From assembly GCF_008638365.1 (NCBI RefSeq), contig NZ_VWVU01000001.1, forward strand, positions 62,001 to 126,000: a DNA stretch of 64,000 nucleotides, given 5' to 3'. This DNA is from Nocardiopsis quinghaiensis. GTDB lineage: Bacteria; Actinomycetota; Actinomycetes; Streptosporangiales; Streptosporangiaceae. Position numbers and translations under genes: made by a program. How positions within the stretch are numbered: the stretch's first letter is position 1; every line of letters begins with the position of its first letter. The notes beneath the pieces were generated by a model, which was given only the letters and a program-made list of their open reading frames with translations, was not told the origin of the DNA and ran no database searches. Below, one piece after another: positions 1-8,989 of the stretch.

Positions 1-267
1 CACCGCGGGGAGTCCGTCCTGGCGCCGACGGCGGTGCGGCACCTGATGGGCCAGGTGCGCAGACCCGCGGGGCAGAGGCTGAGCGAGCGCGAACTCGAGG
101 TGCTGGGGCTCGTCGCCGACGGCGCGTCCAACCGGAGCGCGGCGGCGCGCCTGTTCATCAGTGAGGCGAGCGTCAAGACCCACCTGCAGCACGTGTACAA
201 CAAGCTCGGCGTCCGCGATCGGGCCGCGGCGGTGGCCGAGGCCTACCGCCGCGGCCTCATCGGTTAG
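1..267 (+). CDS. LuxR/NarL-type response regulator, C-terminal part (truncated by window edge)
   Basis: The reading frame is open from the first base, so only the C-terminal end of the gene is present. The visible protein holds a short linker followed by a complete LuxR-type helix-turn-helix: LSERELEVLGLVADG, then SNRSAAARLFISEASVKTHL and VYNKLGVRDRAAAV. This is the signature of NarL/FixJ response regulators, which bind DNA as dimers after phosphorylation of an N-terminal receiver domain. The receiver domain and any partner kinase lie outside the window, so the regulon cannot be inferred. The linker text (ESVLAPTAVRHL) is typical of two-component regulators rather than large ATP-dependent LuxR activators. 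Confidence 0.88.
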   Translation, partial: HRGESVLAPTAVRHLMGQVRRPAGQRLSERELEVLGLVADGASNRSAAARLFISEASVKTHLQHVYNKLGVRDRAAAVAEAYRRGLIG

Positions 268-275
268 GGAGCGCG

Positions 276-1667
276 TCAGCGGTGCGCGGCCTCCAGCCTG
301 GTCCGCAGGGAGTCGGCACGCGTGACGTAGCCCTCGCGCACGTTCTCGTTCTCCGCGCGGTTGACCGCCCACACGTACTGTCCGTGACCGCGGTAGCGGT
401 CCGCCAACTCGTCCTCGTCGAAGGGGACGTGCGAGCCGAAGAGCACACAGAAGTAGTCCTCAGGGGTCGCCGGGGCGTTGCCGCCGGTGTTCAGCGCCGT
501 GGGCGCCTCCACCTGGGAGAGCCGGATGCCTCCCTCGGCGAACCCGTCCTCGTCCCGGACGATCTCCCCCTGGCCGGTGCGCGCGATCGGCTCCGCGCTC
601 GGCGGCGGGGTCCCGTCCGAGGCCCAGTCGCTGAGGTGGTCGTAGGAGGAGTTGAGCACGTGGTGCAGCGGCACGCGGCTGAACGGCGGCTCGACGCAGT
701 CGTACTGCGGCTGCTGGCCGAAGTCGCGCTTCTCGATCTCCTCGCGCGCCTGCCTTCCGGCCCAGCCGGAGTGCGCGGTGCCCGCCACCTCCCAGCGGCG
801 GAAGGTCTCCGTGTCCTCCGCGGGGCCGATCCAGGCGACGTCGGTCTCCGACAGCACCTGGAACACCGGTTCGGGACGGTCGGCCTCGGGGGCCGTGCCC
901 ACGATGAAGCCGTATCCGTCGAAGACCGGCTCGGTGTGGGGGAGGACCTCCTCGTAGTAGACCGTCATGCGGCCCGCGGACTGCGACGCCCCGATGGCCA
1001 GGACCTGGTCGGCCCCGGTCCCGCCGGTGAGGTCGCCGGAGGAGCGCAGGGCCTGCGCCGCCTGCGAGAAGACGTCGTAGGAGAGCTGGTCGTCACCGAC
1101 GGTGCCGCCGTCCGTGACGTCCAGCCGGCCGTAGCGGGCGGGGCTCCACTCCGTCAGCTGGGAGACGCCGACGTCCTGCGCGGACACCCCCACCCAGGTG
1201 TAGCCCGAGCGCATGATGTGTGCGGCGCTGGGACCCCAGAGGGCGTCCAGGTCGCTGCCCGCGCTGACGTTCTGCCACTCGGCGAGCGCGGTGCCGTTGG
1301 AGTCGCGCGGATCTTCGGGGCGGCGGACCACCACCCGGGTCGTGTAGGGGTGCTCGGAGAGGACCTCTCCGTCGGAGTACCGGTTGGCGGTCCCGGAGAC
1401 GAGGAACTCCTCCTCCACGTAGTCGTAGAGGTCGAGGTTCTCGGTCGTGGCGAAGAAGGGGTAGGTGTCCTCGACGTCGTCGGCGAGGGGGTCGCCGGGG
1501 ACGCTTCCCGGCAGGGGGCCCTCGATCTCGGGGACGGGGACCGGGAGCAGGGCGTCGTCGGTGGGGGAGGCCAGTGCCGCCGGGGAGGCGAGTGCGGTGC
1601 TGATCCCGAGTGCGGCGCTGATTCCGAGGGCGGTGACCGTGGCGGGGCGGTGCGCGTTCGTAGCCAC
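276..1667 (-). CDS. secreted alpha/beta hydrolase domain protein
   Basis: A 463-residue exported protein. I place the start at the GTG at 1667 because GAAAGG sits just upstream and the protein then opens with a typical signal sequence (hydrophobic run about residues 10-32, ending in repeated ALASP segments). A longer reading from 1757 would bury the signal peptide. The nucleophile elbow GASQSAG and the overall pattern fit the large actinobacterial family annotated only as alpha/beta hydrolase domain-containing protein. Substrate is unknown. It is convergent with the response regulator at 1-267, with only 8 bases between the stop codons, so the two are not co-transcribed. Confidence 0.75.
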   Translation of the reverse strand: MATNAHRPATVTALGISAALGISTALASPAALASPTDDALLPVPVPEIEGPLPGSVPGDPLADDVEDTYPFFATTENLDLYDYVEEEFLVSGTANRYSDGEVLSEHPYTTRVVVRRPEDPRDSNGTALAEWQNVSAGSDLDALWGPSAAHIMRSGYTWVGVSAQDVGVSQLTEWSPARYGRLDVTDGGTVGDDQLSYDVFSQAAQALRSSGDLTGGTGADQVLAIGASQSAGRMTVYYEEVLPHTEPVFDGYGFIVGTAPEADRPEPVFQVLSETDVAWIGPAEDTETFRRWEVAGTAHSGWAGRQAREEIEKRDFGQQPQYDCVEPPFSRVPLHHVLNSSYDHLSDWASDGTPPPSAEPIARTGQGEIVRDEDGFAEGGIRLSQVEAPTALNTGGNAPATPEDYFCVLFGSHVPFDEDELADRYRGHGQYVWAVNRAENENVREGYVTRADSLRTRLEAAHR

Positions 1668-1895
1668 TGCGGTGCCTTTCGTTCGTACCAACACGGACGG
1701 TCCGTTGTTGGTCACTGCTGGCCACGCGAAGGTATGTCGGCGCGAACACGCTGGCAACGGGGTGAGGGGCGGTCGAACACGGAACAGGTCGTTTCCCCGA
1801 TCAGGGCCGCACCCGGCGAGGAAGAGATCCGGCGGAGCGGGACGTCGCGGGCTTCACCGGCTGAGACGAGGGCACGCGGGCATGACGGAGTGCGC

Positions 1896-1929
1896 GGCGG
1901 GCCCGGTCCCACGAGGGGTCGGGCCCGCC
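1896..1929 (-). terminator. hairpin downstream of the iron-type dehydrogenase
   Basis: GC-rich inverted repeat (ggcgggcccg pairing with cgggcccgcc, extended by the CCC/GGG base) located 28 bases after the stop codon of the minus-strand gene at 1957-3039. No T-tract is evident, as is common for actinomycete terminators. The remainder of 1668-1956 carries the upstream region of the secreted hydrolase and no gene that I can support. Confidence 0.5.
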
Positions 1930-1956
1930 ACGCACGGGTGCCGGGTGCGGCCCCGG

Positions 1957-3039
1957 TCAGTACATCCGGTCGAGCAGGTCGGCGACCCCGTCGACGGTCG
2001 GTTCCCGGGGGTTGGGGTACGGCTTGGCAGCCACCCGCTCGGCGATGTCGCGCAACCCCGAGCGAGGTACCCCCAGGTCCGAGAGGGCCGTCGGACCGTC
2101 GTACCCGCGGGCGAGCCCGGAGACCGCCGCGACGGGGTCCCCGTCGGCGGCCCGGGCCAGCCGGGCCGCCGCCTCCGGAGCCGCGGGCAGGTTGAACGCC
2201 ATCACGTGCGCCAACAGCACCGTGTGCAGCTCGGCGTGCGGCAGGTCGAAGGCGCCGCCGAGCACGTGCGCGAGCTGGTGGTGCAGACCCATCCGGGTCT
2301 GGGCGAGACATGTCCCCGCCAGCCACGCCGCGGACTGCAGACGCCCGCGCGGCTCCGGACCGGACGGGTCGTCGAGCACCTCGGGCAGCGCGCCCAGGAT
2401 GCCGTCGGCCGCCTCGGTCGCCAGCGCGTCGGTGAACCGGGTGGCGTCGGGGGCCCACAGGGCCTCGACCGCGTGGGCGAGCGCGTTCACGGCACTGGTC
2501 CGGGTCAGGCCGGGCGGCATCGTGAGCGTGAGTCCGGGATCGTAGACGACCGTGCCGGGGGCCAGGGCGGGATCGCGGCGGGTGGTCTTGACGCCGTCCT
2601 CGGTCTCGCCCAGGACCGGGGTCGCCTCGGAACCCGCGTAGGTGGTCGGCACGGCGACCTGCGGCATCCCGGTACGCGCCGAGAGGGCCTTGGCCAGACC
2701 GATCGCGGAGCCGCCGCCGATCGCCACCACGCAGTCCGCGGAGGTGGAGCCGACGACCTCCATGGCCTCGGCGGTCACCGTGACCGGGGTGTGCGGCGCG
2801 GGCCGGTCGAAGCGCGCCGCCAGCCGCGGGCCCAGCGCGTCGGCCACCCGGTCGGCGGCCACGGCGGCGGACGGGGCCGCCACCAGCAGCACCCGCCGGG
2901 CGCCGAGCCGTGCGGCCTCCTCATGGGCGAGGCCGCACGCACCGCCGCCGATCAGCACGCGCGTCGCGGGGGTCTGGTGGACGGCCACCGAGGTGTCGGG
3001 CGGTCGGGTCCGCCCGTGTGCGGCGGTGGCGCTCGTCAT
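1957..3039 (-). CDS. iron-containing alcohol dehydrogenase family, maleylacetate reductase-like
   Basis: A 360-residue protein of the Fe-ADH/maleylacetate reductase family. Visible signatures are the NAD(P)-binding VVAIGGGSAIGLAKA, the PTTYAGSEATPV segment, and the C-terminal half with NALAHAVEALW and MGLHHQLAHVLGGAFDLPHAE. These two motifs carry histidines found at the family metal site; in maleylacetate reductases the metal is often dispensable. Such enzymes reduce maleylacetate to 3-oxoadipate in aromatic ring degradation (for example resorcinol or chlorocatechol routes). No ring-cleavage dioxygenase is adjacent, so the substrate is inferred from family only. The ATG at 3039 is preferred because GGGAG is correctly spaced and upstream sequence is not conserved-looking. 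Confidence 0.8.
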   Translation of the reverse strand: MTSATAAHGRTRPPDTSVAVHQTPATRVLIGGGACGLAHEEAARLGARRVLLVAAPSAAVAADRVADALGPRLAARFDRPAPHTPVTVTAEAMEVVGSTSADCVVAIGGGSAIGLAKALSARTGMPQVAVPTTYAGSEATPVLGETEDGVKTTRRDPALAPGTVVYDPGLTLTMPPGLTRTSAVNALAHAVEALWAPDATRFTDALATEAADGILGALPEVLDDPSGPEPRGRLQSAAWLAGTCLAQTRMGLHHQLAHVLGGAFDLPHAELHTVLLAHVMAFNLPAAPEAAARLARAADGDPVAAVSGLARGYDGPTALSDLGVPRSGLRDIAERVAAKPYPNPREPTVDGVADLLDRMY

Positions 3040-3357
3040 GCCTTCGTCTCCCATCGTCCCAGTGTGCCGCCCCTCGCGGCGCCGCTGCTCGGGCGTCCTC
3101 ACCGCCGGCCGACGCGACACGGCGCCGACCGAGCTCTCCGTGGTACCGGTCCGGCACGGCCATGTGCAGGACCGTCCCGTGGACACCGCGCACCAGCCGC
3201 TCGAACTGCTCACCGACGGATGGACGCACCTGCCCTCCGGCACCGGAACGCGTCCTGACGGGCTCGGCGCCGAGCCCGTCGACGGATAGCCGGGCGAGGA
3301 CGCGGGGCCGTCCGGACCGCCCCCGGCCGGGGAGACGCCCTTCCCTAGGCTGTCGGG

Positions 3358-4560
3358 ATGCTCGTGCGCAGCCGTTGGGCCGTCCTCTCCGTCAGCATGG
3401 TGGCGCAGGTGGCCAGCGTGTCGGCGATGTTCGGCGTGCCCATCGTGCTGCCGCAGCTGCGGGAGGCCTTCGGGGTCACGACGGCGCAGGCCGGGGTCCT
3501 GGCCGGACTGCCGTCGTTCGGGCTGCTGCTCACGCTCCTGCTCTGGGGCCTGGTGATCGACCGGGCCGGGGAGCGGTCGACGATGGCTCTGAGCCTGGTC
3601 CTCACGGCGGGTGCGCTCGGCCTGCTCTGGTCCGTCGCACACCTGTGGAGCGCCGCCGCGGTCCTGCTGCTGGTGGGAGCGGTCGGCGGACCGGTCAACG
3701 CCGCGAGCGGGCGGCTGGTGCTCTCCTGGTTCTCCGCGGGGGAGCGCGGTCTGGCCATGGGTATCCGGCAGTCGGCGTTGCCCCTGGGCGTGGGCGTCTC
3801 CGGCCTGGTGCTACCCGGAGCGGCCGAGGCCTGGGGGTTCGTCGGGGCGATGACGCTCCCGGCCGTGCTCGCGCTCCTCGCGGTTCCGCTCGTGCTGGCG
3901 ATGCCCGCGGAGCCGCCCGCGGACGTCCCGGAGAGGACCCCGGCACCGGACGCGGCGGGGGACACGGAGCGCGCGCCGACCTCCCCGACCGGATCGCCGT
4001 ACCGCCACGGGGCCATCTGGCGGGTGCACGGTGTGAGCATGCTGCTCGGGGTCCCGCAGATCACCCTCATGACCTACGCGGTCATCTACCTGGTCCAGGA
4101 ACAGGGGTGGAGCGCGCCCGCCGCGGGCGCGGTCGTCGCGGCGGCGCAGGTGCCCGGGGCCGCCGGTCGCCTGCTGCTCGGCGTCCGGTCGGACCGGACC
4201 GGGAACCGGATGCGACCGGTGCGATGGCTGGCGGTCGCCTCCGGGACCTGCCTGGTCCTGCTCACCGCGCTGCCGAACGCCTGGGCGTGGACGGCGGTGC
4301 CGATGGTCCTGCTCTGCCTGGTCCTGACGATGTGGCACAACGGTCTGACCTTCACCGCCGTGGCGGAGATCGCGGGGACCTCCTGGGCCGGGCGGGCCCT
4401 GGCCGTGCAGAACTGGCTCCAGGCCATCAGCACGACGCTGACTCCGGTGCTCATGGCGGCCGTGATCACCCTCGCGGGCCTGCCCGCCGTCTTCGCGGTG
4501 GCCGCGGCCTTCTCCGCCGCCGCCGCCGCGGTGGTGCCGGTCGCGCACGGGCACCGGTAG
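3358..4560 (+). CDS. MFS transporter
   Basis: A 400-residue integral membrane protein with about 12 hydrophobic segments split by a charged central loop rich in Pro, Glu and Asp (about residues 180-222). The text after TM2 (GLVIDRAGERSTMA) resembles the MFS loop 2-3 motif. It looks like the CynX/NimT or oxalate-formate type of single-polypeptide facilitators. No substrate can be assigned. It is divergent from the dehydrogenase at 1957-3039 with a 318-base spacer and could be linked to aromatic acid uptake, but that rests on proximity alone. A clear ribosome binding site is not visible before the ATG. Confidence 0.8.
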   Translation: MLVRSRWAVLSVSMVAQVASVSAMFGVPIVLPQLREAFGVTTAQAGVLAGLPSFGLLLTLLLWGLVIDRAGERSTMALSLVLTAGALGLLWSVAHLWSAAAVLLLVGAVGGPVNAASGRLVLSWFSAGERGLAMGIRQSALPLGVGVSGLVLPGAAEAWGFVGAMTLPAVLALLAVPLVLAMPAEPPADVPERTPAPDAAGDTERAPTSPTGSPYRHGAIWRVHGVSMLLGVPQITLMTYAVIYLVQEQGWSAPAAGAVVAAAQVPGAAGRLLLGVRSDRTGNRMRPVRWLAVASGTCLVLLTALPNAWAWTAVPMVLLCLVLTMWHNGLTFTAVAEIAGTSWAGRALAVQNWLQAISTTLTPVLMAAVITLAGLPAVFAVAAAFSAAAAAVVPVAHGHR

Positions 4561-4916
4561 CGCCACCCCGGGAGCGGACGACGACACGGTCGCGTGGGCG
4601 GACGCGCAGCGGGGCTTGGGGCCGACCGCCCCGGCGGGGACCGGTTCGGTGCCCGTCCGGATACCGCCCGTCGGCCGGTAGGGGAGGACGCGCCCCGTCG
4701 GGGGACCGGGCCGTTCGGCCGTCGGCACGCGGATCCGGCGTGGGCGGAACACCACTTCCCTGTGGCGCTCCTGCCCGCATCGCCCGCGGTTCACCCCGTC
4801 CCGTCGCGTGGGTGGGGGAGGGCGCCGGCCTGCTGACATACGCCGGGGACGCTCCGCCTCGTAGCTCTGGCCCTGTCACCACGGCTGCCGTCCCCTCGCT
4901 CCACGGTCGGGGCGGG
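4561..4916. other. gene-free stretch between convergent genes
   Basis: About 356 bases between the 3' ends of the MFS transporter and the mycothiol-dependent-type enzyme. Short open frames here lack a plausible start context and recognisable protein features. I see no strong hairpin or repeat. Confidence 0.5.
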
Positions 4917-5552
4917 TCAGCCGTCCACACGTTCGCGCAGGATTTCCACACCGTCGCCGGTGAGTTCGTCCAGGTGTGCGGGGCGACCGGTCATCGCCAT
5001 GATCAGAGCGAGTGTGCTCCCGCAGACGAGCGGTCCGGTGCCGGAGGCGAACGGACCGTCGGTGGCCTGGAGCCTCAACCCTTGGACCCGGCTCTTGGCG
5101 ATGACGACCTGGTCCGAGCCCTGGTAGTAGTCCGCCACGCGGATCAGCGTGGCGATCGGACGGGCGCTGACGATGCCCAAGGGCCGCCTGATGTCCTCTC
5201 CGTGCACGACCGCCTCCCCCAGGACGGCGGGCTTTGGCAGGGGCGGTGACGTCGTGCTCCTTGTGACCCCTCGGAAGCGTGCGAGGGTCTCGGCGCCGGA
5301 GGTCCCCATCTGCTCGGCCAGGCGCATCGCGACCTGGGCGTCGAAGTCGAAGCGGCAGCGGATGACCCCGGCCAGCCATCGAAAGCCGTTGAGGGTCGCT
5401 GCCGACGTCAGGTGTGCGAGTACCTCGCGCACGGTCAGGCCCTCACACAGCGACGGTGTCGCCCACTGTTCCTCGGTCAGCTCCGACAGGTCGTCGGCCA
5501 ACGCCGTCCGCTCCTGGTGGATCAGCGGCCACAGGTCCAGGTGACCGCTCAT
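4917..5552 (-). CDS. maleylpyruvate isomerase family (mycothiol-dependent-type, DinB-like) protein
   Basis: A 211-residue protein of the actinobacterial MDMPI/DinB-like superfamily. The N-terminal four-helix part carries LIHQERTALADDLSELTEEQW and the metal-ligand segment LTVREVLAHL; a further histidine lies in VVHGEDIRRPLG. In mycothiol-dependent maleylpyruvate isomerase such histidines bind a divalent metal and mycothiol acts as cofactor, but most relatives are functionally uncharacterised. The ATG at 5552 has GGAG seven bases upstream, so it is preferred over the in-frame start six codons earlier. No operon partner is obvious. Confidence 0.75.
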   Translation of the reverse strand: MSGHLDLWPLIHQERTALADDLSELTEEQWATPSLCEGLTVREVLAHLTSAATLNGFRWLAGVIRCRFDFDAQVAMRLAEQMGTSGAETLARFRGVTRSTTSPPLPKPAVLGEAVVHGEDIRRPLGIVSARPIATLIRVADYYQGSDQVVIAKSRVQGLRLQATDGPFASGTGPLVCGSTLALIMAMTGRPAHLDELTGDGVEILRERVDG

Positions 5553-5984
5553 CGGCGGGCTCCACGGCACGGGCAGGGTGCTGGTGATGTCATCGGACGC
5601 TCCTCGGAACGGGCTTTCGCCCTGCCCCTGCGGTTGTGGGTGGACACCGGGATTATCACGCCGGCCTCCGACAGTTTCGTGCTCGTCAACACGGGTGGCG
5701 GGCTGTCATCGCACAAGACCAGTGCCAGAACCCATATCGGTGTCCGGTCCTGGAGAGCGGTGCCGGGCTCAGGGGTCCATGGCGCCGTGGAGGGTGAACC
5801 GGCGGACAGGAAGCCCACTCCGGTCGACCATGTGGACACGTTCTGGTTCGCGGGGGTGGCCTTCACACCCGGCGCGGAGACCCTGAGGGGATGACGAGGT
5901 CGACCATGCGTGTATCCGCCGTGGCCCTGCGCGCCGCCGCGCCAGCGCTCGGAGCCCGGGCCGCCCGAGCCGACCCGGGCAACG
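5553..5984. other. gene-free stretch
   Basis: Region between the start of the minus-strand MDMPI-type gene and the tRNA-Leu terminator. It should hold the promoter of the MDMPI-type gene. A 105-codon minus-strand frame at 5549-5866 overlaps that gene start and has no recognisable features, so I do not call it. Confidence 0.45.
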
Positions 5985-6010
5985 AAAAAGGCCCTGCGAA
6001 CAGGGCCTTT
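5985..6010 (-). terminator. intrinsic terminator of tRNA-Leu
   Basis: On the minus strand a 10-bp perfect stem (AAAGGCCCTG with CAGGGCCTTT), TTCG tetraloop and a following T run lie 5 bases after the tRNA 3' end. This is a textbook Rho-independent terminator, unusually T-rich for this genome. Confidence 0.9.
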
Positions 6011-6015
6011 GCTTG

Positions 6016-6100
6016 TGTCCGAGGGGGGACTTGAACCCCCACAGCCTTAACGGCCACTAGCACCTCAAGCTAGCGCGTCTACCTATTCCGCCACCCGGAC
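6016..6100 (-). tRNA. tRNA-Leu (anticodon GAG)
   Basis: An 85-nt class II tRNA on the minus strand. The acceptor arms GTCCGGG and CTCGGAC pair (one G-U), the discriminator is A, and CCA is not encoded. The anticodon stem CTAGC/GCTAG closes the loop TTGAGGT, giving anticodon GAG that reads CUC/CUU leucine codons. A long variable arm and the T arm GGGGGTTCAAGTCCCCC are visible. It is followed at once by a terminator. Confidence 0.95.
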
Positions 6101-6244
6101 TGGGTACATCCGGCGCTCTCGCGTCGGACAGATCAACCATAGCAAAGGTCTGGGGCAGCACGAACCAGCTTTTCCGCCGGGGAAGACCGTGGCAGGGTCG
6201 GACAGGACAGTAGGGCAAAAGGTGTGGCTGGACGGGAGTGTCAG

Positions 6245-7567
6245 ATGGCAGAGCCAGACAGGGACCTGAGTACGGCCGAGGTCGAGGTGGTCGACCTGTG
6301 CCGGGAGCTCATCGAGTTCGACACCTCCAACTACGGCGACCATTCGGGCCCCGGGGAGCGCAAGGCGGCCGAGTACGTGGCTGCCAGGCTCGACGAGGTC
6401 GGTGTCGAGTCGAGGATCTACGAGAAGCACCCGGGGCGCAGCAACGTCGTGGCGCGGATCGCGGGAGAGGACTCCAGCCGTCCCCCTCTGCTCATCCACG
6501 GCCACCTGGACGTCGTCCCCGCGGCTCCGGAGGACTGGACCCACCATCCCTTCGCGGGCGAGGTCGCCGACGGCTGCGTGTGGGGACGCGGCGCGATCGA
6601 CATGAAGAACATGAACGCGATGGTCCTGGCGATGCTGCGCCAGCGCCTGCGCGAGGGGCGCCGTCCCCCGCGCGACATCGTCCTGGCCTTCCTCGCCGAC
6701 GAGGAGGCCGGCGGCACCTGGGGCGCCCAGTACCTGGTGAACGAGCACCCCGAACTGTTCGCCGACTGCGACTCGGCGATCAGCGAGGTCGGCGGCTTCT
6801 CGTTCACGGCCGGCGACGACCGCCGCCTCTACCTGGTGGAGACCGCGGAGAAGGGCATCGCCTGGATGAGGCTGACCGCGCGCGGCACCGCCGGGCACGG
6901 CTCCATGGTCAACCCCGACAACGCCGTCACCGAGTTGGCGGCGGCCGTCGCCAGGCTCGGTGAGCACCGGTTCCCCGTGCGGCTCACCCCGACCGTGCGG
7001 ACCTTCCTGGAGGAGATCTGCGAGGAGTTCGGGATCCCCTTCGACGAGAAGGACGTCGAAGCCACGGTCGCCCGTCTGGGGCCCATCGCCCGCATGATCG
7101 GCGCCACCCTGCGCAACACCCTCAATCCCACCGTGCTGGGCGGCGGCTACAAGGCCAACGTCATCCCGGGCGAGGCCACCGCCCAGGTGGACGGCCGGTT
7201 CCTGCCGGGCACCGAGGACGAGTACTTCGCCGAGATCGACCGCCTGCTGGGTCCCAAGGTCAGCCGGGAGTTCATCCACCACCTGCCCGCGGTGGAGACC
7301 TCCTTCGACGGCGGCCTGGTCAACGCGATGTCGGAGTCCCTGCTGGCCGAGGACCCGGGCGCCAAGGCCGTCCCCTACTGCCTCTCCGGCGGCACGGACG
7401 CCAAGAGCTTCTCCCGACTCGGCGTGCGCAACTACGGCTTCGCCCCCCTGAAACTCCCTCCGGAACTGGACTTCGCGGGCATGTTCCACGGGGTGGACGA
7501 GCGTGTCCCGGTCGACGGACTCCAGTTCGGCGTCCGCGTCCTTGACCGTTTCGTCGGGTTGAGCTGA
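6245..7567 (+). CDS. M20/M25/M40 family zinc metallopeptidase
   Basis: A 440-residue cytosolic-looking protein with no signal peptide. The dimetal site is visible: HGHLDVVP (His about residue 87, with its Asp), GRGAIDMKNM, the catalytic DEEAGG, and a C-terminal SGGTDAKSFS plus MFHGVDERVPVD. Length and order match M20 carboxypeptidase, ArgE or DapE-type hydrolases that cleave amide bonds of small N-acyl amino acids or dipeptides. The ATG at 6245 is chosen because GGGAG precedes it by six bases; an in-frame start lies seven codons earlier. The gene is monocistronic, ending in a strong hairpin. Confidence 0.88.
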   Translation: MAEPDRDLSTAEVEVVDLCRELIEFDTSNYGDHSGPGERKAAEYVAARLDEVGVESRIYEKHPGRSNVVARIAGEDSSRPPLLIHGHLDVVPAAPEDWTHHPFAGEVADGCVWGRGAIDMKNMNAMVLAMLRQRLREGRRPPRDIVLAFLADEEAGGTWGAQYLVNEHPELFADCDSAISEVGGFSFTAGDDRRLYLVETAEKGIAWMRLTARGTAGHGSMVNPDNAVTELAAAVARLGEHRFPVRLTPTVRTFLEEICEEFGIPFDEKDVEATVARLGPIARMIGATLRNTLNPTVLGGGYKANVIPGEATAQVDGRFLPGTEDEYFAEIDRLLGPKVSREFIHHLPAVETSFDGGLVNAMSESLLAEDPGAKAVPYCLSGGTDAKSFSRLGVRNYGFAPLKLPPELDFAGMFHGVDERVPVDGLQFGVRVLDRFVGLS

Positions 7568-7600
7568 CTTCGGGCAGCTTTGCGGTGCCCTTCCGGTGAA

Positions 7601-7626
7601 CCGCGCCGAGAACTTTCTCGGCGCGG
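7601..7626 (+). terminator. hairpin after the M20 peptidase
   Basis: Perfect 11-bp inverted repeat ccgcgccgaga / tctcggcgcgg with an ACTT loop, 34 bases beyond the peptidase stop codon. No T run follows. Confidence 0.65.
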
Positions 7627-7795
7627 TCGCCGATCTGACCCGCAATCACTGTGTGTGATGCTATGGTTGCCTTGAGTTCGAGGATGTCGTGGTTCTCCGC
7701 CTGCCTCCGCAGACGTGAAGCCCCGACACCGCCGTTCGACCGTGACGGAACCGCCGCACGGGACCGTCCAGTGGCAGCGAAGCGAGGGGGCATCC

Positions 7796-8827
7796 ATGGT
7801 GCTCGCGGGTAGGGAGTGGCTGTTCAGCAGTCGCGCTGTCCGCGTGTCCCGGAGTGCCTACACCCGGCTGCTGCTCCTGTCCGGCATCGTCGCCGTCGCC
7901 TGGCTGGCCGGGGGGATCGGTGTCGCCCACGGCGAGGCCGCACCCGAGTCCGACAGTCTGGTCGACCGCGTCCTGGAGGTCGGCGACAGCGCGGAGAGCG
8001 CGGGACAGGCCGCGGCCCAGGAGATGCGTGAAGCGCGCCTCTCCGACACCACGGCCCGTGCCGCCTCCACCACCGAGTCACTCACCGACACCGTCGTGCC
8101 CCAGGCCGCGGCGCTTCCCGCCAACGCCCTGCACGAGACCGGTGTCTCCTCGGCGCTCGACGAGACCAGGGCCGGCACCACCGCCAACAGGATGGTCGAG
8201 GACACCACCCGGACCGTCGACGGCACCGCCCGCGGCGCGGGCGACCTCGTCGGCGGCCTCGCCCGCAAGGGCCACGGCGTGGTGGAGTCCACTGACGAGT
8301 CGCTGCGCGACAGCCGTCTCGTGGACACGGTCGCCGAAGGGCTGGCCGACTCCGCGCACGTCGTGCACGGCCGGATCGACGACGCCGTGAACACCACGGC
8401 GCCGCTCGGTCTGCCGGTCCCCGGCACCTCGGACGAACTCACCGGGAACCCGGTCGGGACCACGACCGAGCGCACCACCGAAGCCGACGACCGCGGGGAG
8501 GAGCGGGTCCGTACCGGTTCCGGTGCGGCCGTCCACACACCCGTGGACCCGGCGGTGTGGCGCTCGGCCGCGGCCGAGGCCGTCGACCAGGTCCCGGACG
8601 AGGTTCCGGGGGAGCGCATCCACCTCATCGCGGGTGGGGCGCACCACCCGGCGGGGACGGACGCCACCGGCGCAGCCGCTCCGTCCTTCCCCGTACCCGG
8701 TGCCGCCGGGTTCCTCATGGCCCGGGCCGACCACCTGGCTCCCCGGGCCCAGCGGGTCGCCCTTCCCGGCGACCCCACCCTGGTCGTCCGCGACGCCGCG
8801 GACGACCCCTCCTTCTCGCCTGACTAG
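7796..8827 (+). CDS. secreted or membrane-anchored hypothetical protein
   Basis: A 343-residue protein starting at the ATG preceded by GAGGGGGC. A hydrophobic segment near residues 22-43 (YTRLLLLSGIVAVAWLAGGIGVAHG) is likely a signal peptide or anchor. The rest is low-complexity, rich in Ala, Thr, Asp and Glu, and contains no cysteine in the mature part that I can see. Repeated DTVxxxAxxL and ESxxDxxRDSRLVDTV-like segments suggest long amphipathic helices. I recognise no domain. It lies directly upstream of two chaplin-domain genes in the same orientation, so a role at the hyphal surface is possible but inferred only from position. Confidence 0.6.
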   Translation: MVLAGREWLFSSRAVRVSRSAYTRLLLLSGIVAVAWLAGGIGVAHGEAAPESDSLVDRVLEVGDSAESAGQAAAQEMREARLSDTTARAASTTESLTDTVVPQAAALPANALHETGVSSALDETRAGTTANRMVEDTTRTVDGTARGAGDLVGGLARKGHGVVESTDESLRDSRLVDTVAEGLADSAHVVHGRIDDAVNTTAPLGLPVPGTSDELTGNPVGTTTERTTEADDRGEERVRTGSGAAVHTPVDPAVWRSAAAEAVDQVPDEVPGERIHLIAGGAHHPAGTDATGAAAPSFPVPGAAGFLMARADHLAPRAQRVALPGDPTLVVRDAADDPSFSPD

Positions 8828-8989
8828 CCGCGTCATCCGACCGCGGCCGGTCCGTGCGCCCCTGCGCGCAGCCGTCCCGCCGAACCGGCGGGCGCGCCTT
8901 CTCCCCGGCACTCCCGGAGCACGAAGCTCTCCGTCCGCGGTCCACGAGTAGATGACCGGTCTTACTTCTCGCTGACCAAAGGACACGTG

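Noticed and set aside
5549..5866. 105-codon minus-strand frame before the MDMPI-type gene
   Set aside because: Overlaps that gene's start, lacks a ribosome site and resembles no known protein.
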